DNA from: Thiotrichales bacterium
Lineage (GTDB): Bacteria; Pseudomonadota; Gammaproteobacteria; Beggiatoales; Beggiatoaceae
Direction: 5' to 3'
DNA length: 33,737 nucleotides
Assembly: GCA_016744475.1 (NCBI GenBank)
Contig: JADGEH010000051.1
Location: 1-33,737, forward strand
Below, piece after piece: positions 8,648 to 16,083 of this stretch (positions within the stretch are counted from its first letter, which is position 1; each line of letters starts with the position of its first letter). The position numbers and the translations under genes were made by a program. The notes under the pieces are model-generated. The model saw only the letters and a program-made list of their open reading frames with translations, ran no database searches and was not told where the DNA came from.

Positions 8648-10187
8648 TTTCCCTCCTTTCAACACCCGCGTCGCAGCAAAGATTCTCATTGCCGATGATC
8701 AACCCAGCAATTTGGAACTACTCGGCAACTGCTTACAAGATACCGGGTATCACATTTTGGTCGCAGAAGATGGGGTGAGTTGCCTGCAAATCGCCGAACA
8801 AGAGCAGCCTCATTTAATTTTGCTAGACATCATGATGCCGGAAATGGATGGTTTTGAAGTTTGCCAAACCTTAAAAGCGCAACCCCACATGGCTGACACC
8901 CCCATTATCTTCCTCACTGGCTTATCGAATATTGACAGCAAAATCAAAGGTTTTCGTTTGGGTGCAGCAGATTACATCAACAAACCCTTTCAAATAGAAG
9001 AAGTCTTAGCACGGGTCAATACCCAAGTGCATTTATGCTTAATGCGTCAACAATTAGAACAACAAAATCAATTGCTACAAGCCCAAGCCCAGCAAGCCCA
9101 ATTAGCCAGCCAAGCCAAAAGCCGCTTTATGGCGATGAGCAGCCACGATTTGCGCCAGCCCTTACACGCCCTGAGCCTATTGCTAGAAACCCTGGGCAGC
9201 AAATTAGACAACCGACATTTATCCGTGTTGATTCAGCGCATTCGCCAATCCATCAACGCTTTATCCAATTTATTCAATACCTTGCTCGACATGTCACAAC
9301 TCGATGCCGAAAAAATCCAAGTTCACATCGAGCCACTCGACTTAAATCAACTCGCCGACCAATTGTGTGAAGAATTTGCCGAAAAAGCGCAGGACAAAGG
9401 ATTAAGTCTGCACTTTGCGGATTGCCCTCAACCCATTTACAGCGACCCCTCATTGCTTAAACGTATTTTGCAAAACCTCATCGCCAATGCCATTCGCTAC
9501 ACCTCGCAAGGCCAGGTCAGCATGGATTATCAAATACAAGACGAGTGCTTATTCATTCGAGTGAAAGATACGGGCGTGGGCATCGCAACAGCACAGCAGA
9601 GTTTGATTTTTGAAGAGTTTTACCGCATAGACACCGCAGGCAATGGCTTAGGCATGGGCTTAAATATCGTCAAACGTTTAGCCGATTTACTGCAACATCC
9701 TCTCAGCCTGGACACGCAAGTAGGACAAGGCAGTTGTTTTAGTCTCAGCGTGCCCTGTGCAGAAATGGGCATAGACACCGATTTTGACGACAATGCCGAG
9801 CCTTTCAGCACTGGTTTATGCGTCGGCTTGATTGATGATGATCCGGTCACGCTGGAGATCACGCAAGAATTGCTAGAAGACTGGGGATATGACGTGCTGG
9901 CGACCTCCTCGCCGCACCACTTATTAGACCATTTATCCGTGCCCAACGCCTCGCCGATTGACGTGTTGCTAACAGATTTTCAGCTGCAAGACATGAATGG
10001 ATTAACCCTGATAGAGCACATCAATGCCGTGCAAAAACACCCACTAGCCGCGCTCTTTATCACCGCAGAAACCGCTTTATATGCGGTGAAAGAAATGCAA
10101 AACAGCGCTATACAAGTCTTAATCAAACCCGTCAGCCCCGAAGACTTGTTTGATGCCCTGCAAAACCTGGTCAAGGCAGAGCTTTAG
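8640..10187 (+). CDS. Hybrid response regulator-histidine kinase (receiver-HK-receiver)
   Basis: A 515-residue soluble signalling protein without membrane segments. Receiver 1 covers about 13-130 (DD19-20, phospho-acceptor D63, T93, K115). A Gln/Ala-rich coiled coil follows at 133-160. HisKA carries SSHDLRQPLH with H169. HATPase_c has the N box around N282 (NLIANAIRYT), DTGVG at 310-314 and GNGLGMGL at 334-341. Receiver 2 covers about 394-513 (DD399-400, D446, T477, K496). I start at ATG 8640 because it overlaps the ABC ATPase stop (ATGTCTAA), which suggests coupled translation, and the domain begins directly after; the upstream extension only reads the ATPase gene in another frame. With no sensor domain, it probably takes input from a separate partner through receiver 1. 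Confidence 0.93.
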   Translation: MSNFPPFNTRVAAKILIADDQPSNLELLGNCLQDTGYHILVAEDGVSCLQIAEQEQPHLILLDIMMPEMDGFEVCQTLKAQPHMADTPIIFLTGLSNIDSKIKGFRLGAADYINKPFQIEEVLARVNTQVHLCLMRQQLEQQNQLLQAQAQQAQLASQAKSRFMAMSSHDLRQPLHALSLLLETLGSKLDNRHLSVLIQRIRQSINALSNLFNTLLDMSQLDAEKIQVHIEPLDLNQLADQLCEEFAEKAQDKGLSLHFADCPQPIYSDPSLLKRILQNLIANAIRYTSQGQVSMDYQIQDECLFIRVKDTGVGIATAQQSLIFEEFYRIDTAGNGLGMGLNIVKRLADLLQHPLSLDTQVGQGSCFSLSVPCAEMGIDTDFDDNAEPFSTGLCVGLIDDDPVTLEITQELLEDWGYDVLATSSPHHLLDHLSVPNASPIDVLLTDFQLQDMNGLTLIEHINAVQKHPLAALFITAETALYAVKEMQNSAIQVLIKPVSPEDLFDALQNLVKAEL

Positions 10188-10217
10188 TCACGCTATTGGG
10201 GACGTGCTTCAGCGCCT

Positions 10218-10784
10218 CTACCTCACTTTGTCATACACATCCTCGACCCGCAGCGTCACATTCACCGAAGTCAATACTAACTCTGCTTCCATCGCTTTAA
10301 ATTCAGACAACAACCACTGTCCATTCGCTTGGCGTTGGTATTGTTCAATATGACAACGATCTTGAGCGACGAGCAAATATTCCTGCACGCTGGGTAATTG
10401 ACGATACAGTTCAAATTTACGTCCGCGATCATAAATCTCTGAAGACTCAGATAACACTTCAACCACCAAAGCAGGATTCATCAAATTGTCTTTATGTTCA
10501 TCGCTAAATTGAGGTGCTTCACAAAGAGCAACAACATCAGGATAAACATAATCGCCCTGAATACTCACATTCACTCGCATATCGCTGGAATACACTTTAC
10601 AAGGGCGTTTCTTAAATTGAATGCCTAACTCAATCACCAAATTACTAGAAATGGCATTATGTTCTTCAGTGGCTCCCGCCATTAAGAACATCTCACCATC
10701 AACAAACTCGCTTTTTTCCTGTGCTTGACGTTCCATAGCGAGATATTCTTCAGGAGACAGGCTGGCTTGTGCTACAGCAGACAT
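10218..10784 (-). CDS. Uma2 family (DUF820) PD-(D/E)XK nuclease-like protein
   Basis: A 188-residue member of the Uma2 family, which has the restriction-endonuclease fold. The likely catalytic set is D83 (YPDVV), E109 (LVVEVLS) and K123 (RGRKFELYR). I chose ATG 10784 rather than GTG 10793 because GAGGTG lies 6 bp before the ATG. It converges with the hybrid kinase gene (30 bp gap) and faces away from a second Uma2 gene across 408 bp. Family members are numerous in cyanobacteria and large sulfur bacteria; their biological role is largely unsettled, and nuclease activity here is inferred only from the residues. Confidence 0.85.
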   Translation of the reverse strand: MSAVAQASLSPEEYLAMERQAQEKSEFVDGEMFLMAGATEEHNAISSNLVIELGIQFKKRPCKVYSSDMRVNVSIQGDYVYPDVVALCEAPQFSDEHKDNLMNPALVVEVLSESSEIYDRGRKFELYRQLPSVQEYLLVAQDRCHIEQYQRQANGQWLLSEFKAMEAELVLTSVNVTLRVEDVYDKVR

Positions 10785-10868
10785 ATTGTTCACCTCGTTC
10801 TGTAGTGCTCACCGTCTTTTGGGTGCGCACGCTTAAGTGCTGTGTGACATTTAATTGTTAGGATTCAG

Positions 10869-10919
10869 ACCACGGGGATACGGAGGGCACTGAGTTGTAT
10901 TTTATGTGTTCTCTGTGGT
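10869..10919. repeat. Degenerate ACCACGG/CTGTGGT inverted repeat
   Basis: ACCACGG near 10869 and CTGTGGT at 10913-10919 flank CGGAGGGCACTGAG-type sequence. It looks like a decayed relative of the repeat at 23319-23393. It lies in the 408-bp gap between the two Uma2 genes, where the only other structure I see is the hairpin at 11066-11098. Confidence 0.35.
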
Positions 10920-11065
10920 GAGAAACATCACCCAAAGAGTGAGATATGACAAAGCACAATACATTACCTCTTTCACGTTCACGCCGCAAAAAGCACGCGG
11001 TGCAAATCCTATGAGCTGAGCATGTATAGAGATAATATTTCAGTTGTACTGGAGCATCGTGATCA

Positions 11066-11098
11066 AGACCTGGCAGGTTTTGGACACCTGCCAGGTCT
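11066..11098. repeat. Perfect 13-bp hairpin AGACCTGGCAGGT
   Basis: AGACCTGGCAGGT (11066-11078) and ACCTGCCAGGTCT (11086-11098) form a perfect stem with a 7-base loop. It lies 94 bp upstream of the plus-strand Uma2 gene. No U tract follows. It could be an operator, a mobile-element end, or a terminator for leftward RNA. Confidence 0.6.
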
Positions 11099-11192
11099 GT
11101 CGCACAACTGATTTATGTTCCCTATAGTTGTTGTCTGAATCCATTGGTTTCGCAATGGTATTATGCATATCCCACAATAGAAGAGGTCTGCT

Positions 11193-11654
11193 ATGAATTG
11201 GTCGTCACTGATGAATAATCCACTTTTGAAAGAATTACCCTTCAAAATTGAACTGGATAAATGGGGCAAAATCCTCATGAGTCCGGCCAGCAATACCCAC
11301 GGTCATATCCAGTATGAAACAGCCACCCGCATTATGAATAGCCAAAGACGTGGCAAAATCATCATGGAGTGCTCCATCCAAACCCGTCAAGGCGTGAAAG
11401 TAGCCGATGTGGCTTGGGCTTCTGATGCCTTTATAGCCGATTACGGTTTCGAGACACCTTACAGAAAAGCACCCGAACTCTGTGTCGAAATCGTTTCACC
11501 TTCCAATTCAAAAGGTGAAATGGATGAAAAAATCGAGTTGTATTTAGCAAAAGGGGCGATTGAAGTGTGGATAGTGTACGAAAACAGTGAGACCCAGTAT
11601 TTCAGCCATGAAGGACAAATGAAATGTTCTAAAGTGTTAAGTCGCGGGGACTGA
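11193..11654 (+). CDS. Second Uma2 family (DUF820) nuclease-like protein
   Basis: A 153-residue Uma2-type protein, shorter than its neighbour at 10218-10784 and not a close copy of it. Candidate catalytic residues are D72 (VADVAW), E99 (LCVEIVSPS) and K113 (MDEKIELY), followed by the typical GAIEVWIV strand. The ribosome site AGAGG lies about 8 bases before ATG 11193. The gene for the CHAT-NB-ARC-TPR protein starts 122 bp downstream on the same strand, so the two could be co-transcribed through the hairpin repeat between them. Function is inferred from the family only. Confidence 0.82.
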   Translation: MNWSSLMNNPLLKELPFKIELDKWGKILMSPASNTHGHIQYETATRIMNSQRRGKIIMECSIQTRQGVKVADVAWASDAFIADYGFETPYRKAPELCVEIVSPSNSKGEMDEKIELYLAKGAIEVWIVYENSETQYFSHEGQMKCSKVLSRGD

Positions 11655-11661
11655 GACTAGG

Positions 11662-11744
11662 ATTCCCACGCAGGGCGCGTAGGCACCCGTCACTGCACTG
11701 ACCGCGTTGCGGTCAAGACGGCATTCCCACGCGGCGCGTGGGAA
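11662..11744. repeat. TTCCCACGC hairpin repeat cluster
   Basis: TTCCCACGC (11724-11732) and GCGTGGGAA (11736-11744) form a perfect 9-bp stem with a GGC loop. A decayed half copy, ATTCCCACGCAGGGCGCG, lies at about 11662-11679. Between them GACCGC/GCGGTC (11700-11714) makes another hairpin. TTCCCACGC/GCGTGGGAA repeats are familiar dispersed elements in proteobacterial intergenic DNA. Confidence 0.6.
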
Positions 11745-11776
11745 CGAGACAAACCACACCCACGAAGAGACCTCTC

Positions 11777-14700
11777 ATGAGCTTAGAACTGAATTTACGT
11801 TTTTCTGATCCTCAACACTTCATCGTCCGCTACGAAGATGAAGAAACCACCACCCTTGAATTTAACGATCCACTCACACCTGAAGATAAAGAAGACATCC
11901 GCTGGTATTTGGAAATCTACGGCACGCGCTGGACATCCGAACCCGACGACCAACGCGCAAGCCACATCCAAAAAAAACTCGACACCTGGGGGGCGGCGCT
12001 GTTCGACGCAGTGTTTAAGGGCGACGACAAAGCACGTAACCTCATCACCTTTTTTCTTAACGAAGACGAAGTAGGACGCTTGCTCACCATCAGCGCTCAT
12101 CACCCAGCGATTCTGTCTCTACCTTGGGAACTGCTGCATCCGTCCGGCGGCTCGTTTCTCGCCGTGGACAACCCACCGATTTCTGTGCGCCGCCGTTTAG
12201 TAGGCGTGGGTGCATGGCGCAAACCGCTACGCCCCAAACCCAAAGATACTTTGCACCTGCTGTTCGTGGTTAGCCGCCCCAAAGAGGCGGGCTTCATCAA
12301 TCCGCGTCTTGATCCCCAAGCCGTGCTGGCGGCGCTTGCTGAAGCAGAAACGACGCGAGTAAACACCGAATTTCTCCGCCCCGCCACCCTCGAAACCCTG
12401 CAAAACCGCCTGCGCGACACCCGTTTGCCGCCCGTGGATATTCTGCATTTCGACGGTCACGGCGTGTACGATCCCGACGGACATTTGCACGATCTAGCCC
12501 GCAAAAGTCACATCCCCGAATACATGCAAAGCCTTGTGCGGGAAGCAGACAGCAAAGGCGAAACCCTCCCCGCACCCGACAATCAGGGCTATTTGCTGTT
12601 TGAAGAAGACGACGGCAGCAACGCGCTGATTTCTGCCCGCGTCTTGGGCGAATTGCTGTACAAACAAAAAATTGGCATCGTGGTCTTGTCTGCCTGCCAA
12701 TCCGCCGCCCTGCGCGGCGACGAAGACGACGCAATGGGCAGTGTCTCCGCTTGGCTCACTCACGCAGGGATTCCCAACGTCCTTGCCATGAGTCACTCTG
12801 TGTTGGTGGACACCACCCGCAAACTGTTTGGGCGCTTTTATGCCGCCCTGCTCAGCGGCAAACCTGTGGGCATCGCCTTAGACGAAGCCCGCGCCGATCT
12901 GTATTTCGACCCACGTCGCGGCGAACGCCTGCGCGGCGAAGGCGGTGCCGATGCGGTCACGCTCAAACTCTACGACTGGTTTTTGCCCGCCTTGTATCAA
13001 TCCGGCAAAGACATTCCTCTGCTCAGCCAAAACGCCCCACAGAACCCCACAGCCAGCGATGTCCCCTGCCACAACCTCCCCGCCTTTCAAGAAGCGGGTT
13101 TCTTCGGTCGTGTTCGTGAGCTGTGGGAGATTGAACGCGCTTTTGTCAGCGGCACGCGGCGCTTAGGTGTGACGGGTTTTGGCGGGCAAGGCAAAACCTA
13201 TCTCGCACTGGAAGCCGGAGACTGGCTGCGGCGTAGCGGCTTGTTTCAGCGCGTGTGCTTTATCTCCTACGCCAATTTTCAAGGCGTAGACCCGCTGGAC
13301 ACAGCGGTGAGCACCTTGGCGACGGTGTTAAACCAAAACCTAATCGATGCCGACGCAGCCACAGCGGCACTGGCGAAAACGCCGACTTTAGTGATTTTGG
13401 ATAATTTAGAGACCTTGAGCGACAACAGACTGAATCCTTTGCTCAAGGCTGCCGCCCTGTGGTCGCAAGCCGGACGCAGCCGCCTGCTGCTCACGTCTCG
13501 CCGACCGGATTTTCAGCACTCAGATTATCCGCTGAGCAATAGCCAAGCATACCGCGCTCTGCCGCTGCGGGGTCTTGGCGATCAAGAAGCGCTGGATTAT
13601 TTCCACCGTCTATGGTCATTCTCGCCACAGCCGTTGCTCGATCCGCCCTCGCGTCCTGATGCGCTCAAGCTGTTCAATCGGGTGGGCAATCATCCGCTGT
13701 CCATCGGCCTGCTGGCTCAGCAATTAAAATATCGTTCCGTCAAAGAGCTTGATGAACGCCTAGGCGAAGTCCTCGCCGCCACTCCCAACAGTGACAACAG
13801 TGCCCTGCTCGCCTCGCTGGAATTATCCCTAGAGCGCTTGGACGAAGAAACGCGGCGCTGGTTGCCGCGTTTAGGTGTGTTTGAGGGCGGGGCGATGGAG
13901 GACGTGTTGTTGCGGGTGACGGAGTTGGGGAAGGTGGATGAAGACCCACAGCTTGCCGAAGGTAGACATCTTATGGCTGCACTGGAAAGCGGTGATCCTA
14001 TAGCCATTGCTCGCATCGCTGGCATTGAGCTTCCCGATGGAATGGAATTGCCTGGAGAAATTGTTGAGCAATTACGGCAATTGGTCGAGGATGACAATGT
14101 TAGACAGTTAGCGCAAATGTTAGAACAAAATCCACAAACCGAACTCGCCGCCGGAGCCTCGGACACCACCTGGTCTCAGCTCAAACAAGCCCTCATCGCT
14201 GCGGGTCTGATCACGCCCGAAAACCTGTCAAATGTCAGCGGTACTTACCTGCGCTTCCATCCGACTCTAGCCCCAGCATTATGGGATAAGCTCAGCCCCG
14301 CACAGCGCGAAGCCCTGCAAGACCGCCACCGCCACGCCTACCACCAACTATCCGGCGCTTTACTCCGCCAAGACCTGCAAAACCCCCACGCCGCCCGTGC
14401 TGTAGTACGGCACGAACTGCCTAATCTGTTGCGAGCGGTTCATGCGGCCCTCGATGCAGGGGACGAGAACGCGGCAGAGTTTGCCGACAAGGTGAATTAC
14501 TTTCTCAAAAACTTCGGCCTGCGCCGCGACCATGCTGCTCTGGTGGAAAAAGCCGCTGCATTAGGTACACCCGGTTCTCAAGCTTGGTATCTGACACGCT
14601 CCAACCTGGGGGAACAAATGTATGAGGCAGGACGCAGCCGCGAAGCCCAAGCGGTGTTCAAGGACATCTTCGCCCATCTAGTGGCGGGAGCCCGTTATGA

Positions 14701-15877
14701 GCGCTGCCTAACCTTGACTCGGCTAGGACGCTGTTTGTGGGTGCAGGGTCATATTGCTGAGGCAGAACAGCATGTTCGTGAAGCGCTGGCAGTAGCCGCA
14801 GAACTGGAGCAGACCCAAGCTGTCAAACGCCAAAGCGGCCTACTCTACACCGACTTGGCAAACGTGCTCGCTGAGCAAGGTGACTATGCTGGAGCGCGGG
14901 CGGCGTATCAGCAGGCTTTGGCGATAGCGACAGAACAAGAAGATAAACGCCAGATGGGGGGGCTCATGGGGCAACTCGGCACTCTGGCACTACGCCAAAA
15001 CGACCTGCCGGAAGCACAGCAGCGCTACCACGAAGCCTTGGCACTGTTCCAACAACTGCGCGAACCTGCGGGTGAGGCGTGGATTTGGTATCAACTGGGC
15101 AGGGCGCATGAGACAGCCCAACACTGGGATACAGCGGAGCAGGCGTATCGAGAAGCGGCACGTTTGTTCGAGTCACAAGGGGATGCAAGGGTAGCAGGAA
15201 GCTGGAATCAGTTGGCGATAGCCGCCCAATCAGCAGGTAAACCCGCCGAGGCGGAAGACTGGTATCGCAAAGCAATAGCTGGAGGCAGAGCTGTGGAAGA
15301 TGAGATAAATGTTAGCAAAGGGCTTAGCAACCTCGCTCACCTGCTGCTACAACACTTCCCCACCCGCTTGGACGAAGCCCGCCGTTTGGCTGAGGAAGCC
15401 TTGAGCATCAAGCACACCCTAGACCCCGCAGCAGCAGAGATTTGGAAAACCTACAATATCCTCGCTCAAATCACCGATAAACAGGGGGACGGTGCAGCGG
15501 CAGCAGAGTATCGGCGGCAGGCACGCGAGGCGCGGATGAATTTTCAGGGCACGCGGCATGAGTTGAAACAGCATAGAGCGTTGATAGCGGCGGTGATAGC
15601 CGCCAAACAGGGGAATGCGCAAGCCTTGGAAGTGGTTAAACAACACCTGCAAGCCATGCGTCAAGGTGGCGCGGACTGGACGCGCTTAGCGGATGCCTTG
15701 GAACACTTACTCGCAGATACCTTTCAGCCAGACATGTTAGATAGCCAAGACCCGATGCCATTCATTATCCTAGAAACTATCCTGCAAGGCATCCAAGACC
15801 CTGACAGCCTGCAAGACTTGTTACCAGACAGCGCAGCCGCTAAGGACGAGGACGCAGAACCGGATGCAGTCAGCTAG
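11777..15877 (+). CDS. CHAT protease-NB-ARC (STAND) ATPase-TPR protein
   Basis: A 1366-residue, probably cytoplasmic signalling protein. The N-terminal CHAT (caspase-HetF) domain covers about 100-415, with H228 in HFDGHGVYD and C307 in VVLSACQSA as the expected dyad. An NB-ARC/STAND ATPase starts at about 440 (FGRVRELWEIE), with Walker A GFGGQGKT at 467-474, Walker B LVILD ending at D542, and LLLTSRRP as sensor-like Arg. A helical region follows, then TPRs from about 940 to 1260 (repeated LxxQGDYAxAxxxYxxAL pattern). ATG 11777 is preferred: the upstream GTG 11738 lies inside a hairpin repeat. The plan matches NLR-like proteins in which ligand binding by the repeats drives ATP-dependent oligomerisation and effector activation. 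The coding DNA looks GC-richer than its flanks, hinting at transfer. Biological role unknown. Confidence 0.92.
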   Translation: MSLELNLRFSDPQHFIVRYEDEETTTLEFNDPLTPEDKEDIRWYLEIYGTRWTSEPDDQRASHIQKKLDTWGAALFDAVFKGDDKARNLITFFLNEDEVGRLLTISAHHPAILSLPWELLHPSGGSFLAVDNPPISVRRRLVGVGAWRKPLRPKPKDTLHLLFVVSRPKEAGFINPRLDPQAVLAALAEAETTRVNTEFLRPATLETLQNRLRDTRLPPVDILHFDGHGVYDPDGHLHDLARKSHIPEYMQSLVREADSKGETLPAPDNQGYLLFEEDDGSNALISARVLGELLYKQKIGIVVLSACQSAALRGDEDDAMGSVSAWLTHAGIPNVLAMSHSVLVDTTRKLFGRFYAALLSGKPVGIALDEARADLYFDPRRGERLRGEGGADAVTLKLYDWFLPALYQSGKDIPLLSQNAPQNPTASDVPCHNLPAFQEAGFFGRVRELWEIERAFVSGTRRLGVTGFGGQGKTYLALEAGDWLRRSGLFQRVCFISYANFQGVDPLDTAVSTLATVLNQNLIDADAATAALAKTPTLVILDNLETLSDNRLNPLLKAAALWSQAGRSRLLLTSRRPDFQHSDYPLSNSQAYRALPLRGLGDQEALDYFHRLWSFSPQPLLDPPSRPDALKLFNRVGNHPLSIGLLAQQLKYRSVKELDERLGEVLAATPNSDNSALLASLELSLERLDEETRRWLPRLGVFEGGAMEDVLLRVTELGKVDEDPQLAEGRHLMAALESGDPIAIARIAGIELPDGMELPGEIVEQLRQLVEDDNVRQLAQMLEQNPQTELAAGASDTTWSQLKQALIAAGLITPENLSNVSGTYLRFHPTLAPALWDKLSPAQREALQDRHRHAYHQLSGALLRQDLQNPHAARAVVRHELPNLLRAVHAALDAGDENAAEFADKVNYFLKNFGLRRDHAALVEKAAALGTPGSQAWYLTRSNLGEQMYEAGRSREAQAVFKDIFAHLVAGARYERCLTLTRLGRCLWVQGHIAEAEQHVREALAVAAELEQTQAVKRQSGLLYTDLANVLAEQGDYAGARAAYQQALAIATEQEDKRQMGGLMGQLGTLALRQNDLPEAQQRYHEALALFQQLREPAGEAWIWYQLGRAHETAQHWDTAEQAYREAARLFESQGDARVAGSWNQLAIAAQSAGKPAEAEDWYRKAIAGGRAVEDEINVSKGLSNLAHLLLQHFPTRLDEARRLAEEALSIKHTLDPAAAEIWKTYNILAQITDKQGDGAAAAEYRRQAREARMNFQGTRHELKQHRALIAAVIAAKQGNAQALEVVKQHLQAMRQGGADWTRLADALEHLLADTFQPDMLDSQDPMPFIILETILQGIQDPDSLQDLLPDSAAAKDEDAEPDAVS

Positions 15878-15908
15878 TATATCGCCCACTTTATTTTGAC
15901 GGGGCTTA

Positions 15909-15997
15909 AGAGCCTATACGAAAATGGGATAATCGGCTGCAAACCTGCCTCAAAATAGCGAATTTTCACTTCGATTCCCCATCTTCGTATAGGCTCT
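15909..15997 (+). mobile_element. MITE-like element, family 1, 89-bp deletion form
   Basis: Ends AGAGCCTATACGAA/TTCGTATAGGCTCT, with TA at both borders. Relative to the 161-bp copies it lacks 72 bp of core, with the junction at GCAAACCTGCCTC. It lies 31 bp after the CHAT gene stop, in the convergent gap with the DUF294 gene; no other terminator is obvious there. Confidence 0.8.
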
Positions 15998-16083
15998 AAA
16001 GCACATAAGGACGAGCTTGTACAGTGCATTTCGCTACCTTGAGGGAAAGAATTCCTCAAAGTACGGCAGCGAAAAAGAGGTGT

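Noticed and set aside
10946..11014. 22-codon basic ORF (MTKHNTLPLSRSRRKKHAVQIL)
   Set aside because: Too short, no conserved neighbour relation and only a vague ribosome site; could be a relic but cannot be supported.
11795..13119. Overlapping frames on both strands inside the CHAT gene
   Set aside because: GC-rich coding DNA opens antisense frames by chance; the sense frame carries all recognised motifs.
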